From: Shewanella sp. Isolate13
GTDB lineage: Bacteria > Pseudomonadota > Gammaproteobacteria > Enterobacterales > Shewanellaceae
DNA: 64,000 nucleotides
Reading direction: 5' to 3'
NCBI RefSeq assembly: GCF_022398325.1
Contig: NZ_JAKEVD010000018.1
Span: 1-64,000, forward strand
Made by a program: the position numbers and the translations under genes. Shown here piece after piece: positions 1-7,043 of the stretch. Positions within the stretch are counted from its first letter, which is position 1. Every line of letters starts with the position of its first letter. Under the pieces are notes generated by a model. It was not told the DNA's origin, ran no database searches, and saw only the letters and a list, made by a program, of their open reading frames with translations.

Positions 1-208
1 ACCAAATATTTTAAGTAATTGGTCTATTTTGACGTGCATTACACCGCCCGCTGAATCAAATATGTTCAGCATAAAGCGCAATACCAAGCTCAAATATCGA
101 AACCCCGACTACGATATACATCGCAATAAGGACTATAAATGTCATACATTTTTTTACGGTGCGCATCAAGGCAACAGCGTTACTGATCCGTTTATCTACC
201 AAAGCCAT
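1..208 (-). pseudogene. PsiE-like small membrane protein gene, frameshifted, runs off the window edge
   Basis: Reading leftward from an ATG at 208 (or the TTG two codons on, which is better spaced from an AAGGAG at 210-215) gives a 50-residue frame with one strong hydrophobic segment ending GIALYAEHI, then a TGA at 56-58. One base out of frame the coding sense resumes as IFDSAGGVMHVKIDQLLKIFG up to position 1. Joining the frames gives a sequence I associate with the phosphate-starvation-inducible PsiE family of inner-membrane proteins, so a single-base indel near 60-67 probably breaks the gene. The family call is from memory of the pattern and is uncertain. The gene starts just after a possible recombination core site (GTTATAC on the minus strand at 220-226), so it may have been a third cassette or may flank the array. 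Confidence 0.45.
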
Positions 209-669
209 ACTCCTTAAATGTATAACGTCAATTTAGTCGTGAGCGCCGCTCACTACCTAACCTAAACCATTGTGCTATAAACACAAGGCTCATTACTTCA
301 AATAATAATCCAAAGCGCTGAGGAATGATCTTAAATGCTGTGCTAAATGAACACGCTTCCGCGCCTTAATCCTTTATTGTTATATGCCATTGCCTCGCTC
401 AACTTTTGCAATACGAACCTTGAACGCCTCATACCATAACTTACCACCCGTTTTTTGAGCTTCTCAATGCTCAGTATTCTTTTGGCAGTTTCACCATAAT
501 CATTATCAGCAATCGTCCGAAACGCAGTGAAAACAGTCGCATAATATAGTGGCTTGGGGTATTGACTGAAAGAGACTTAAAACACCTTGCTAATGAGTAA
601 GGGCATGTGCTGCAACAATAGGCATGAAAGCCAAAGAAAGTGGCGGTAATTGCCTGTGTCAGAAAGGTG
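209..669. other. Gap beyond the cassettes: degraded sequence, no intact gene
   Basis: No convincing complete gene is visible. On the minus strand a 77-codon open stretch (346-576) reads like protein (for example YYATVFTAFRTIADNDYGET) but has no credible start or ribosome site, so it is probably a remnant. A possible third attC-like pair lies at 379-388 (GGCATATAAC on the minus strand) and 220-226 (GTTATAC). They are about 165 bases apart and the pairing between them is poor, so this is only a suggestion. Confidence 0.3.
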
Positions 670-766
670 GTTGTAACGTTAAATTCGATGCTAAGAGATG
701 GTGTAATGTGGGAAGCGCCAAAAGCTCAAAGTTAGCTATTGGCGCCATAGTCTCTTGTTATAGCTC
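670..766 (-). other. Candidate attC site of the acetyltransferase cassette
   Basis: On the minus strand the left core GAGCTATAAC (766-757) overlaps the TAA stop of the acetyltransferase gene, as is typical of integron cassettes. The cassette's own first bases at 1212-1205 (GTTATAAC) are partly complementary to it. Inside is an imperfect hairpin: GCGCCA at 715-720 pairs with TGGCGC at 740-745, with an inner AGCT/AGCT stem, and CTAAGAGA (691-698) pairs mostly with TCTCTTG (751-757). The right core would be GTTACAAC (677-670), a poor match to GTTRRRY. The length of about 97 bases is within the usual attC range. Confidence 0.5.
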
Positions 767-1183
767 TTTTACAAGGCAGTATGTCGTATGACCTTTTGGA
801 TAATCGGGCAACTCACCAAAAACTTTGTACCCACGTTTTTCATAAAAGGGTCTAGCCTGAAAGCTAAGAGTTTCCGTGCGTATGTATTGAAAGCCTTTTA
901 CTTTAGCAAAATTTTCTGCGGCGTCCATGAGCCTTTGCCCTACACCTTTACCTCGAGTTTCCACTGAGAGCCAAAGTAGCTCAAGGATGCAATAATTCCA
1001 GAATCCTGTTGCTCTAATACCACCTAGCACTTTGCCATTTTCATCTTTCGCAAATGCCGCAAATTTTGTATCAGGCTCGAACACAACTTCATCAGGAATA
1101 TGTTGTTGATTAAACGACTGAATACCTTTACTTATTACTTCAAGGTCATTTTTATTTGGATTATCTGTTACTTCAATATTCAT
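758..1183 (-). CDS. GNAT-family N-acetyltransferase (integron cassette gene)
   Basis: This 141-residue protein has the GCN5-related acetyltransferase fold. Motif A, the acetyl-CoA pyrophosphate loop, is seen as RGKGVGQRLM around residues 76-85, preceded by the beta strand LLWLSVE and followed by the helix ending in ENFAKVKGF and the C-terminal ARPFYEKRGY strand-helix typical of these enzymes. The acceptor substrate cannot be told from sequence. Antibiotic, polyamine and protein substrates are all known in the family. GNAT genes are among the commonest cargo of integron cassettes, and here the stop codon lies inside an attC core at 757-766 while the start is just past the preceding attC. There is no promoter of its own in the 20 bases upstream, so expression probably depends on the integron promoter. 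Confidence 0.85.
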   Translation of the reverse strand: MNIEVTDNPNKNDLEVISKGIQSFNQQHIPDEVVFEPDTKFAAFAKDENGKVLGGIRATGFWNYCILELLWLSVETRGKGVGQRLMDAAENFAKVKGFQYIRTETLSFQARPFYEKRGYKVFGELPDYPKGHTTYCLVKEL

Positions 1184-1204
1184 TTTTCATCCGAACTGCA
1201 GAGC

Positions 1205-1314
1205 GTTATAACGCCCCAATAAGGGGCTGGTAAATGCTTGGCTAAAATTTGCGAGGCACGAGCGCGAGCCAAGCTTTACGCGTCCGTTTTTTTTAATTGC
1301 CTTGTTAGAGGTAT
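1205..1314 (-). other. attC site (59-base element) of the first cassette
   Basis: On the minus strand the site runs from the left core ATACCTCTAAC (1314-1304), directly after the stop of the upstream gene, to the right core GGGGCGTTATAAC (about 1217-1205). The left core is exactly complementary over 11 bases to the start of the same cassette (GTTAGAGGTAT at 1641-1631), the hallmark of an integron cassette. Between the cores lie inverted arms including GCTTGGC (1236-1242) and GCCAAGC (1268-1274), and the GCCCC/GGGGC inner stem resembles Vibrio and Shewanella attC sites. Length is about 110 bases. Confidence 0.8.
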
Positions 1315-1318
1315 CTTA

Positions 1319-1615
1319 TTACCAACCTTCTAAGTGTGAGCCTACTTCTTTCCCTTTTTCAGTATCACTTTTTTGCAAATACCCAAACCTGTTATTTTCG
1401 TCTCTAAGGCTTAACCTGTGAAATATTATGCAGAACAATAAATATACTAACCAGAAAAACATTAAAAAGGCTAAACACAAAAGAAACTTTTCTAATAAAT
1501 CTAGCTCGCCACGAAAGAATATAATCGGAGCCCCAATTAATGAAATTAGCCAAGAAATATGAAGAAACGCTGTCTTAGCAGCGCTTTTTAATATTGAAAA
1601 GTTGTAATACGACAC
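1319..1615 (-). CDS. Orphan two-helix membrane protein in first integron cassette
   Basis: This 98-residue protein has two hydrophobic segments, roughly residues 14-34 (HISWLISLIGAPIIFF) and 42-66 (FLLCLAFLMFFWLVYLLFCIIF), followed by a charged tail. I recognise no family. It fills the first cassette position: its start is about 25 bases from the cassette boundary at 1640/1641 and its stop abuts the attC left core at 1304-1314. The organisation, with gene and attC on the strand opposite the integrase and nothing else in the cassette, is what a functional cassette shows. Base composition is AT-rich compared with the housekeeping genes further right, consistent with acquisition. Confidence 0.7.
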   Translation of the reverse strand: MSYYNFSILKSAAKTAFLHISWLISLIGAPIIFFRGELDLLEKFLLCLAFLMFFWLVYLLFCIIFHRLSLRDENNRFGYLQKSDTEKGKEVGSHLEGW

Positions 1616-1630
1616 TATCAGTTCCCTCTG

Positions 1631-1700
1631 ATACCTCTAACATTTTAATATAACGCTTGCGCGCTTTGTCGATCGTGACCGGAAAAACGCGCATAAGAAC
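1631..1700 (-). other. Integron attI region and junction with the first cassette
   Basis: The minus-strand sequence GTTAGAGGTAT (1641-1631) is the expected integrase crossover core. Its complement recurs at the far end of the same cassette (1304-1314), so the crossover is placed between 1641 and 1640. The sequence on the integrase side (1642 to about 1700, including TAACGCTTGCGCGC) is therefore the attI side. It lies between the cassettes and the divergently oriented integrase gene, the standard integron layout. The outer limits of attI are not defined by sequence alone. Confidence 0.6.
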
Positions 1701-1719
1701 ACAGACTAAATTACAAACA

Positions 1720-1748
1720 ATAATAATACGTTAAGTGTTCTAGAGCAA
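1720..1748 (-). promoter_or_regulatory. Candidate cassette promoter (Pc)
   Basis: On the minus strand TTGCTC (1748-1743) is followed after 17 bases by TATTAT (1725-1720), a plausible sigma-70 promoter firing toward the cassettes. Its place between integrase start and attI is where integron Pc promoters are found. The -35 box is weak, so this is a proposal only. Confidence 0.35.
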
Positions 1749-1931
1749 AATTGTATGCAATACCACTTTTGCAAAAGCGCGCGAGCGCACTTTATTCGTT
1801 TTACATCCCAGCGAAGAAAACGCGCCCTACTCTATGCTTTTGAATTTACAATACATTTAACAAATTAGCAACAGCCGAGTCTCTGTCATTCCTGACAAAG
1901 TGCGCTTGCATTCTTACAAACACAGATAACA

Positions 1932-1947
1932 CTGTATAAAAACACAG
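1932..1947 (+). promoter_or_regulatory. LexA (SOS) box upstream of the integrase gene
   Basis: The sequence CTGTATAAAAACACAG has the CTGT-N8-ACAG form of the gammaproteobacterial LexA operator, inside a longer palindromic context (ACTGT...ACAGT). It ends 19 bases before the integrase start at 1967, over the expected promoter/leader. LexA repression of integron integrases, linking recombination to the SOS response, is established for integrons generally. Here the site persists although the gene is broken. Confidence 0.8.
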
Positions 1948-1966
1948 TTAGAAGCGAGAGACTAAA

Positions 1967-2667
1967 ATGACACATTCCAGTCCTTTTTTAAAATCGATTA
2001 GACAAGAGATTCGATTACGAGGCTATAGTCTTCGCACAGAAAAAGCTTATCTTTACTGGATCAAGCGCTACATTTTATTTCATCATAAAGCTCACCCTGT
2101 TACGCTCTCTTCTGTTGACGTAAAACTTTTTTAAGTTGGTTAGCTAACAAACAGAATGTCGCGGTTAATACGCAAAAAGTCGCACTTAATGCATTAGCTT
2201 TTTTATACCAGCAACACTTAAAAATTGAATTAGGCGATCTAGGTTTTACGTTAGCAACAAAGCAGCGCACATTGCCTACGGTCTTATCTTATCAAGAGAT
2301 TGCTCTGATATTGTCACACATGAGTGGACTAGCAAAATTTGTGGTGGAGATGCTTTATGGGAGTGGATTACGAGTCAACGAGTGCCTGCAATTGAGATTA
2401 CAAGATATTAATGTCGAAAACCTCTCACTCGCCATTCGAAATGCAAAAGGCAATAAAGACAGACAAACATTATTAAGCCAATCATGCACTAATCAGCTTG
2501 ATGGATATATTCAACGCGCGATAAAAATTCAACAGCAAGATAATCAGCATAGAGTCGGCCCATCATTGCCACACTCATTAGCTAAAAAATATCCTAATGC
2601 TTACTCGACCACTTTTTCTTTATTGCTTCACCCTATACGATTAACCGCGACAAAAAAAACCGAATAG
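1967..2667 (+). pseudogene. intI: Integron integrase intI, frameshifted and 3'-truncated
   Basis: The ATG at 1967 opens a 55-codon frame (MTHSSPFLKSIRQEIRLRGY and on) with the N-terminal DNA-binding domain of integron-type tyrosine recombinases. It stops at the TAA at 2132 in a run of Ts. Removing one base of phase there restores FLSWLANKQNVAVNTQ and a continuous match to 2667, implying a one-base deletion near 2126. The catalytic domain begins normally: GSGLRVNECLQLR carries the first catalytic arginine, and LAKKYPNAY belongs to the extra region specific to integron integrases. After that the match ends, and the HxxRH box and nucleophilic tyrosine are missing. The last codons are read from the gpt terminator. 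The protein cannot be active. It is transcribed away from the cassettes, as in other integrons. Confidence 0.85.
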
Positions 2668-2683
2668 CGGACTATTCGGTTTT
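2652..2683 (-). terminator. Rho-independent terminator of gpt
   Basis: AAACCGAATAG (2657-2667) and CTATTCGGTTT (2672-2682) form an 11-base-pair stem. Read on the minus strand it is followed by eight Ts, so it ends the gpt transcript. The decayed integrase frame runs straight into it. Confidence 0.85.
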
Positions 2684-2714
2684 GATTTGCGCCTTAAAAC
2701 TTTAATTCAGGCAA

Positions 2715-3170
2715 TCACTTACAAAGCGGCTCTCTAAAGCTCACACCTGTATCCCAAGGCTGCTCGATCCAAGTGTCTTGTGGGATATCAACGATGTAAT
2801 CATCAACTAATGGCTTACCAGCTGGTTTAGCACACACGGTAACAAACTTAGCCTTAGGGTAGATTTCGCGGACGATTTTAGCAGTAGAGCCACTATCAAC
2901 CAGATCATCGACAACGATAAAGCCTTCACCGTCTCCTGGCGCCTGCTTAATGATTTTAGTCTCACGCTGATGATCGTGATCGTAGCTAGAGATACAGATA
3001 GTATCTACATTACGAATACCTAACTCTCGAGCTAGAATAGCTGCAGGTACTAATCCACCGCGGCTAACTGCAATAATGCCTTTCCATTGTTCTGCAGGTA
3101 GCTGGCGCTCTGCCAACTGGCGGGTGTAACTTTGCATTTGATCCCAAGTGATCAGAAATTTCTTGCTCAT
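2715..3170 (-). CDS. gpt: Xanthine-guanine phosphoribosyltransferase
   Basis: Transfers phosphoribose from PRPP to guanine, xanthine and hypoxanthine in purine salvage. It is usually found at the inner face of the cytoplasmic membrane. The 151-residue protein aligns along its whole length with the E. coli enzyme (152 residues): [15 protein letters not shown], then the PRPP-binding loop [13 protein letters not shown] around residues 85-97, and the C-terminal [13 protein letters not shown]. The start chosen is the ATG at 3170 ([11 protein letters not shown]), preceded by an AAAGG; an in-frame upstream extension to 3224 has no family counterpart. It is a single-gene unit with a strong terminator, abutting the truncated integron integrase. 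Confidence 0.95.
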   Translation of the reverse strand: MSKKFLITWDQMQSYTRQLAERQLPAEQWKGIIAVSRGGLVPAAILARELGIRNVDTICISSYDHDHQRETKIIKQAPGDGEGFIVVDDLVDSGSTAKIVREIYPKAKFVTVCAKPAGKPLVDDYIVDIPQDTWIEQPWDTGVSFREPLCK

Positions 3171-3455
3171 GTGCAACCTTTTATGCGTATACGCTATTTT
3201 TAGGGGAAAGAGATTGCGCGGCATTTTGGCTTTTTATTCAGAACCATACAAATATATGTTCGTGATGTATTTCACAGATTTTGATTAACTCACCATTGAT
3301 GATGAACCACACTGGCACTCTTAGGCAAAGCGTTACACGATCGGTAATGACTCTATAGGTAATTGTTAGGGATTTTGTAGAAAATGAGCTAAAAGTGGCT
3401 TAGCAATAGCCCGTGAAACTTGATAACAACAAAACAACGTCAAACTGAGGAGCAG

Positions 3456-3836
3456 TTAAGAATGGCTGCCAAATTTAACCCTATCATTTTTTAGCTGCTG
3501 ATATTTATCTAACACACCATTACGGTCCAAGCCTCGCTTTACATTGGTACACAACTTACCAAAGCGACGGATCTCATCAAATTGTGGTGTTTGTCCGTTC
3601 GATATCGCGGCCTCCCAATAGCTCAATTCGCTATCTACTAACTCTAACAGCTTTTTAGGGCAACCTAGGCAACTCCCCTCTGGCCCACAAACAAAAGTTT
3701 CAGACTCATACAACGGCAGCTCCTGCTTAACCTGCTCGATGATTTGTTGCATTGCGGTGGTTCTATCTGGCTTTGAAGTTGCTGTGCTTGGTCTCTTTTC
3801 TGCAGTCATAAGATACTTTACCAGGTTAAATTTCAC
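3456..3836 (-). CDS. Conserved small Cys-containing protein of unknown function
   Basis: This 126-residue soluble protein belongs to no family I can name. It contains a cysteine cluster CGPEGSCLGCPKK around residues 50-62 (C-x5-C-x2-C) and a fourth Cys at KLCTNVKRG, which together could bind a metal or Fe-S cluster. The charged N-terminus (MTAEKRPSTATSKP) suggests the true start may be the internal Met at residue 10. It stands alone between gpt and the isoaspartyl peptidase gene, on the same strand, with about 230 and 150 bases of non-coding sequence on either side. Function is unknown. Confidence 0.65.
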   Translation of the reverse strand: MKFNLVKYLMTAEKRPSTATSKPDRTTAMQQIIEQVKQELPLYESETFVCGPEGSCLGCPKKLLELVDSELSYWEAAISNGQTPQFDEIRRFGKLCTNVKRGLDRNGVLDKYQQLKNDRVKFGSHS

Positions 3837-3985
3837 TCATTATATAACCTTGTAAAGAGTTTTATTAGTGAATAATAATTTAATGTACTTATTAAGAAGA
3901 GCTGTCGATAACATGAATACAGAAGTTAAACGAATATAAGCGCACTGAGCTCGGCTAGTTGAGCTTAATGCGCTTCATCTTTAGG

Positions 3986-5047
3986 TTATAGATCTGACCA
4001 GATCATCACCTGAGCGGGTTCATTTTGTTTTCGAGTTGCACGGTACATGCCTTCGGTATTAAATGGCGTAGCGATGTTACCTCGCTGATCGATAGCAATC
4101 ACACCGCCTGTGCCACCAGCGGTGATCAGACGTTGATTAATCACCTCATCGGCCGCTTGAATAATTGATTTCTTCTGATATTTCACCTTGGCGCAGATAT
4201 CACCCGCCACATGATAACGAATAAAGTACTCACCATGGCCTGTCGCAGAGACGGCACAGACGCCGTTCTCGGCATACGTTCCCGCGCCAATAACGGGCGA
4301 GTCACCGATACGGCCAAATCGCTTAGCCGTCATCCCGCCTGTTGAGGTGCCAGCCGCTAGATTGCCATCTTGATCTAGCGCAACAGCCCCCACTGTACCA
4401 AATTTATAGTCAAACTCGCTGTAATCTAGGGCGCTTTGCTGATAATTATGGTGTGTGTTAGAGCCTGTGCTAGCTTGGTAATCGGCGTTAGATTCCGCTT
4501 TCTGGATTTTTTCTTTGGCACTTTTCAGTTGCTGATAGCGGCTCTCGCTATCGAATGTGTTTACTGGAACTAACTGATAACCCTGAGTGAGCGCGAACTC
4601 TTCTGCACCTTGACCAGATAACATCACATGGGGTGACTTTTCCATCACAGTGATGGCTAAATCAATGGGATTTTTAATATGTTTTACCCCGGCAACCGCA
4701 CCAGCATTCATGGTTTTACCGTCCATGATCGATGCGTCCAGTTCGTGCCCCCCATCATAGGTATACACAGCGCCAAGGCCCGCATTAAAAAGCGGGCTGT
4801 TTTCTAGAATATTAATCGATGCCCGAACGGCCGATAAGCTAGTTCCCCCTTTAGCAAGAATATCGTAGCCCGCGTCAACCGCTTGCTGTAATTTCTCGCG
4901 ATAAGCCTTTTGCTGCTCTGGGGTTAAATTTGCCTTAGAGATAGTACCAGCGCCGCCATGAATCGCGATTGAAAAAGGCCTATCACTGGCCATGCCACTT
5001 GCCGAGATAACTGTCGATAATATAAGCAAGGCTGTACGAGTTAGCAT
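3986..5047 (-). CDS. iaaA: Exported isoaspartyl peptidase/L-asparaginase (Ntn hydrolase)
   Basis: Plant-type asparaginases of the N-terminal nucleophile superfamily hydrolyse isoaspartyl dipeptides and asparagine after autocleavage that exposes a threonine. The cleavage site is seen in KFGTVGAVALD; the catalytic Thr is about residue 218 of this 353-residue form. The glycine-rich substrate loops TSTGGMTAKRFGRIGDSP and the conserved GTGGVIAID are also present. The N-terminus MLTRTALLILSTVISASGMA is a signal peptide, so the mature enzyme is periplasmic or secreted. I place the start at 5047; an extra 18 residues to 5101 would precede the signal peptide. The region just before the nucleophile (residues 165-215) is long and Ser/Gln-rich, the linker removed on processing. 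Confidence 0.85.
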   Translation of the reverse strand: MLTRTALLILSTVISASGMASDRPFSIAIHGGAGTISKANLTPEQQKAYREKLQQAVDAGYDILAKGGTSLSAVRASINILENSPLFNAGLGAVYTYDGGHELDASIMDGKTMNAGAVAGVKHIKNPIDLAITVMEKSPHVMLSGQGAEEFALTQGYQLVPVNTFDSESRYQQLKSAKEKIQKAESNADYQASTGSNTHHNYQQSALDYSEFDYKFGTVGAVALDQDGNLAAGTSTGGMTAKRFGRIGDSPVIGAGTYAENGVCAVSATGHGEYFIRYHVAGDICAKVKYQKKSIIQAADEVINQRLITAGGTGGVIAIDQRGNIATPFNTEGMYRATRKQNEPAQVMIWSDL

Positions 5048-5195
5048 CTTGTAGTTCACAAACTGTATCCTATTGTATTTATTTGCTCTCTTTGTAACCA
5101 TTTTCGGTCATAATTACAATCAGCAACTTGCTTGAGTTAACGATTCTAGTGACAATAGCTTGGTCTAAATTAAACTATTAATAAGAGTCTAATTT

Positions 5196-7043
5196 TTGTT
5201 GAAAAGTTTGCTTCGTGTGCTAACCACTTCCTTACTGCTTATCGGTGTTACATCTGTAACATTTTCAGTGCGGGCGAATGATTGGTTAACACTCAAGATT
5301 AACGGTGTCGAGGGTAGCTTGGCACGTAACGTCAAGGCTCACTTAGGCAGCTTGCCTGATTCGAGCGTGCAACGCCGTGCTTTTATCTTTAATGCCGAGG
5401 ATAATATTGAAGCCGCGATGCACTCTATGGGCTACTACCATAGTAAGGTGTCGCAAAGCGTCACTAGTCATGACAAGCGCCCTTGGGTACTAACGCTAGA
5501 TATTGATGCTGGAAAGCCCACCTTAATTAGCTGGATTGATATTCAGGTTAAAGGTGAGATGCGTAATGACCCCGTTTTCGAAAAATGGCTTAGCCAGTTA
5601 AACGTGCGACCCGGTGACCGACTCAACCATGGGGTTTATGAGGATATCAAGGCGCAGCTACTGACACTCGCCCTCGCTCGCGGTTATTTTGATGGCAAAT
5701 TCGATTTATCACAAATAGCCGTAGACCGTGACTTTAATACTGCAAAAATCTCTCTATATTATGATTCTGGCAAGCGTTACCACATCGGCAAAGTCAGTTT
5801 TACTGGTTCGACCTTAGAACCTAGACTCCTTGAACAGCTTATTCCGTTTGAGCTTGATGCTCCCTATAGCACCGGGAACCTAGGCCAGTTAAATCGTCAG
5901 TTATTAGATACAGGATACTTTTCAAACATCAAGGTACTGCCATTAGTCGATCAGGTCGAAGGACTACAAGTTCCAGTACGTGTCGAGCTAAGTTCGCGCC
6001 CCGATCACTCAATTGAGTTAGGTCTGGGTGCTGATATCGGTAATACGGTTGATAATAACCTAGAGCCTCGTGTTCGAGTGACTTGGCGGACTCCACAAAT
6101 CAATCGATACGGTCATTCTCAGGAGACAACTGCCGAGTGGTCGCCTGATAAGCCTAAGTTTTTGACAACTTACACCATCCCCTTAACTCACCCTCTCGAT
6201 GACCAATTAAAAATACGAATGGGCATGCTCAGAGATAAATACGGAGTTACGCAGGTTTACGATCCTGAAGAACGTGACTTTAATAATACGGGTCAGCTCG
6301 AAGCATCAAAAATGATGTTCGCACTCATTCGCCAGCAACGGCTGCAAAGCAAATGGCTATTTAATTACTCGGCAGAAGTCATGCGTGAAGACTATACCCA
6401 GTCAGGTGTGGATTATGATCCAAGATTTGTGTTATTTGGCACAAGCCTGTCTAAAACTACCCGTGGGGATAACTCGCTGGATCCCAAGTCGGGCTTTTTC
6501 CAATTTTATAGCCTCGAGTATGCCGACCCCAGCCTTGGATCCGAGGTCAGACTGGCCCGTTTACAAACCAAATTTAAATGGATCAACACCTTTTTTGATA
6601 AACACAGAATCGTCTCGCGTTTAGATATGGCGGCCAACCTCACAAGTGATGGCTCGCTCGAGAGTATTCCGCCCTCTTTACGTTATTTCGCCGGTGGTGA
6701 TCAGAGTATTCGTGGTTATAGTTATAACGAACTCGGTCCCTCGATCGACTCGGTTAATGACGAAGGTGAAATCGTTCGAGAAGTTGTCGGTGGACGCTAC
6801 TTGATGGTTGGCAGTATCGAATATCAATATTATGTCACGCCAACTTGGCGAGTCGCGACCTTTATCGATGCGGGTAATGCTTTTGATGTGAACCAGATTG
6901 AGCTCATTACTTCCGTTGGTGCCGGTATCCATTGGATCTCGCCAATTGGCCCAGTAAAGCTCGATGTGGGTATTGGATTAAAAGAGACTGATACCATAAG
7001 TCGTCCTTGGCGTATTCACATTACCATGGGAGCCGAGCTATGA
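5196..7043 (+). CDS. tamA: TamA, outer-membrane Omp85-family translocation subunit
   Basis: TamA is the outer-membrane barrel of the translocation and assembly module that, with TamB, helps insert some outer-membrane proteins and move phospholipid. The 615-residue protein has a signal peptide (to about residue 27), three POTRA-like domains to about residue 265, and a 16-strand barrel. The barrel contains the Omp85 L6 motif in GGDQSIRGYSYNELGP near residue 505 and ends in a typical aromatic/hydrophobic strand, RIHITMGAEL. The start is a TTG at 5196; no ATG fits the signal peptide. Its TGA overlaps the tamB ATG by four bases (ATGA), so the two are translationally coupled. Confidence 0.92.
   Translation: MLKSLLRVLTTSLLLIGVTSVTFSVRANDWLTLKINGVEGSLARNVKAHLGSLPDSSVQRRAFIFNAEDNIEAAMHSMGYYHSKVSQSVTSHDKRPWVLTLDIDAGKPTLISWIDIQVKGEMRNDPVFEKWLSQLNVRPGDRLNHGVYEDIKAQLLTLALARGYFDGKFDLSQIAVDRDFNTAKISLYYDSGKRYHIGKVSFTGSTLEPRLLEQLIPFELDAPYSTGNLGQLNRQLLDTGYFSNIKVLPLVDQVEGLQVPVRVELSSRPDHSIELGLGADIGNTVDNNLEPRVRVTWRTPQINRYGHSQETTAEWSPDKPKFLTTYTIPLTHPLDDQLKIRMGMLRDKYGVTQVYDPEERDFNNTGQLEASKMMFALIRQQRLQSKWLFNYSAEVMREDYTQSGVDYDPRFVLFGTSLSKTTRGDNSLDPKSGFFQFYSLEYADPSLGSEVRLARLQTKFKWINTFFDKHRIVSRLDMAANLTSDGSLESIPPSLRYFAGGDQSIRGYSYNELGPSIDSVNDEGEIVREVVGGRYLMVGSIEYQYYVTPTWRVATFIDAGNAFDVNQIELITSVGAGIHWISPIGPVKLDVGIGLKETDTISRPWRIHITMGAEL

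Noticed and set aside
29..217. Plus-strand 62-residue frame at the left edge
   Set aside because: It lies antisense to the PsiE-like frame, has no ribosome site and resembles no protein.
346..576. Minus-strand protein-like open stretch as a gene
   Set aside because: There is no start codon with a ribosome site; treated as a remnant within the gap entry.
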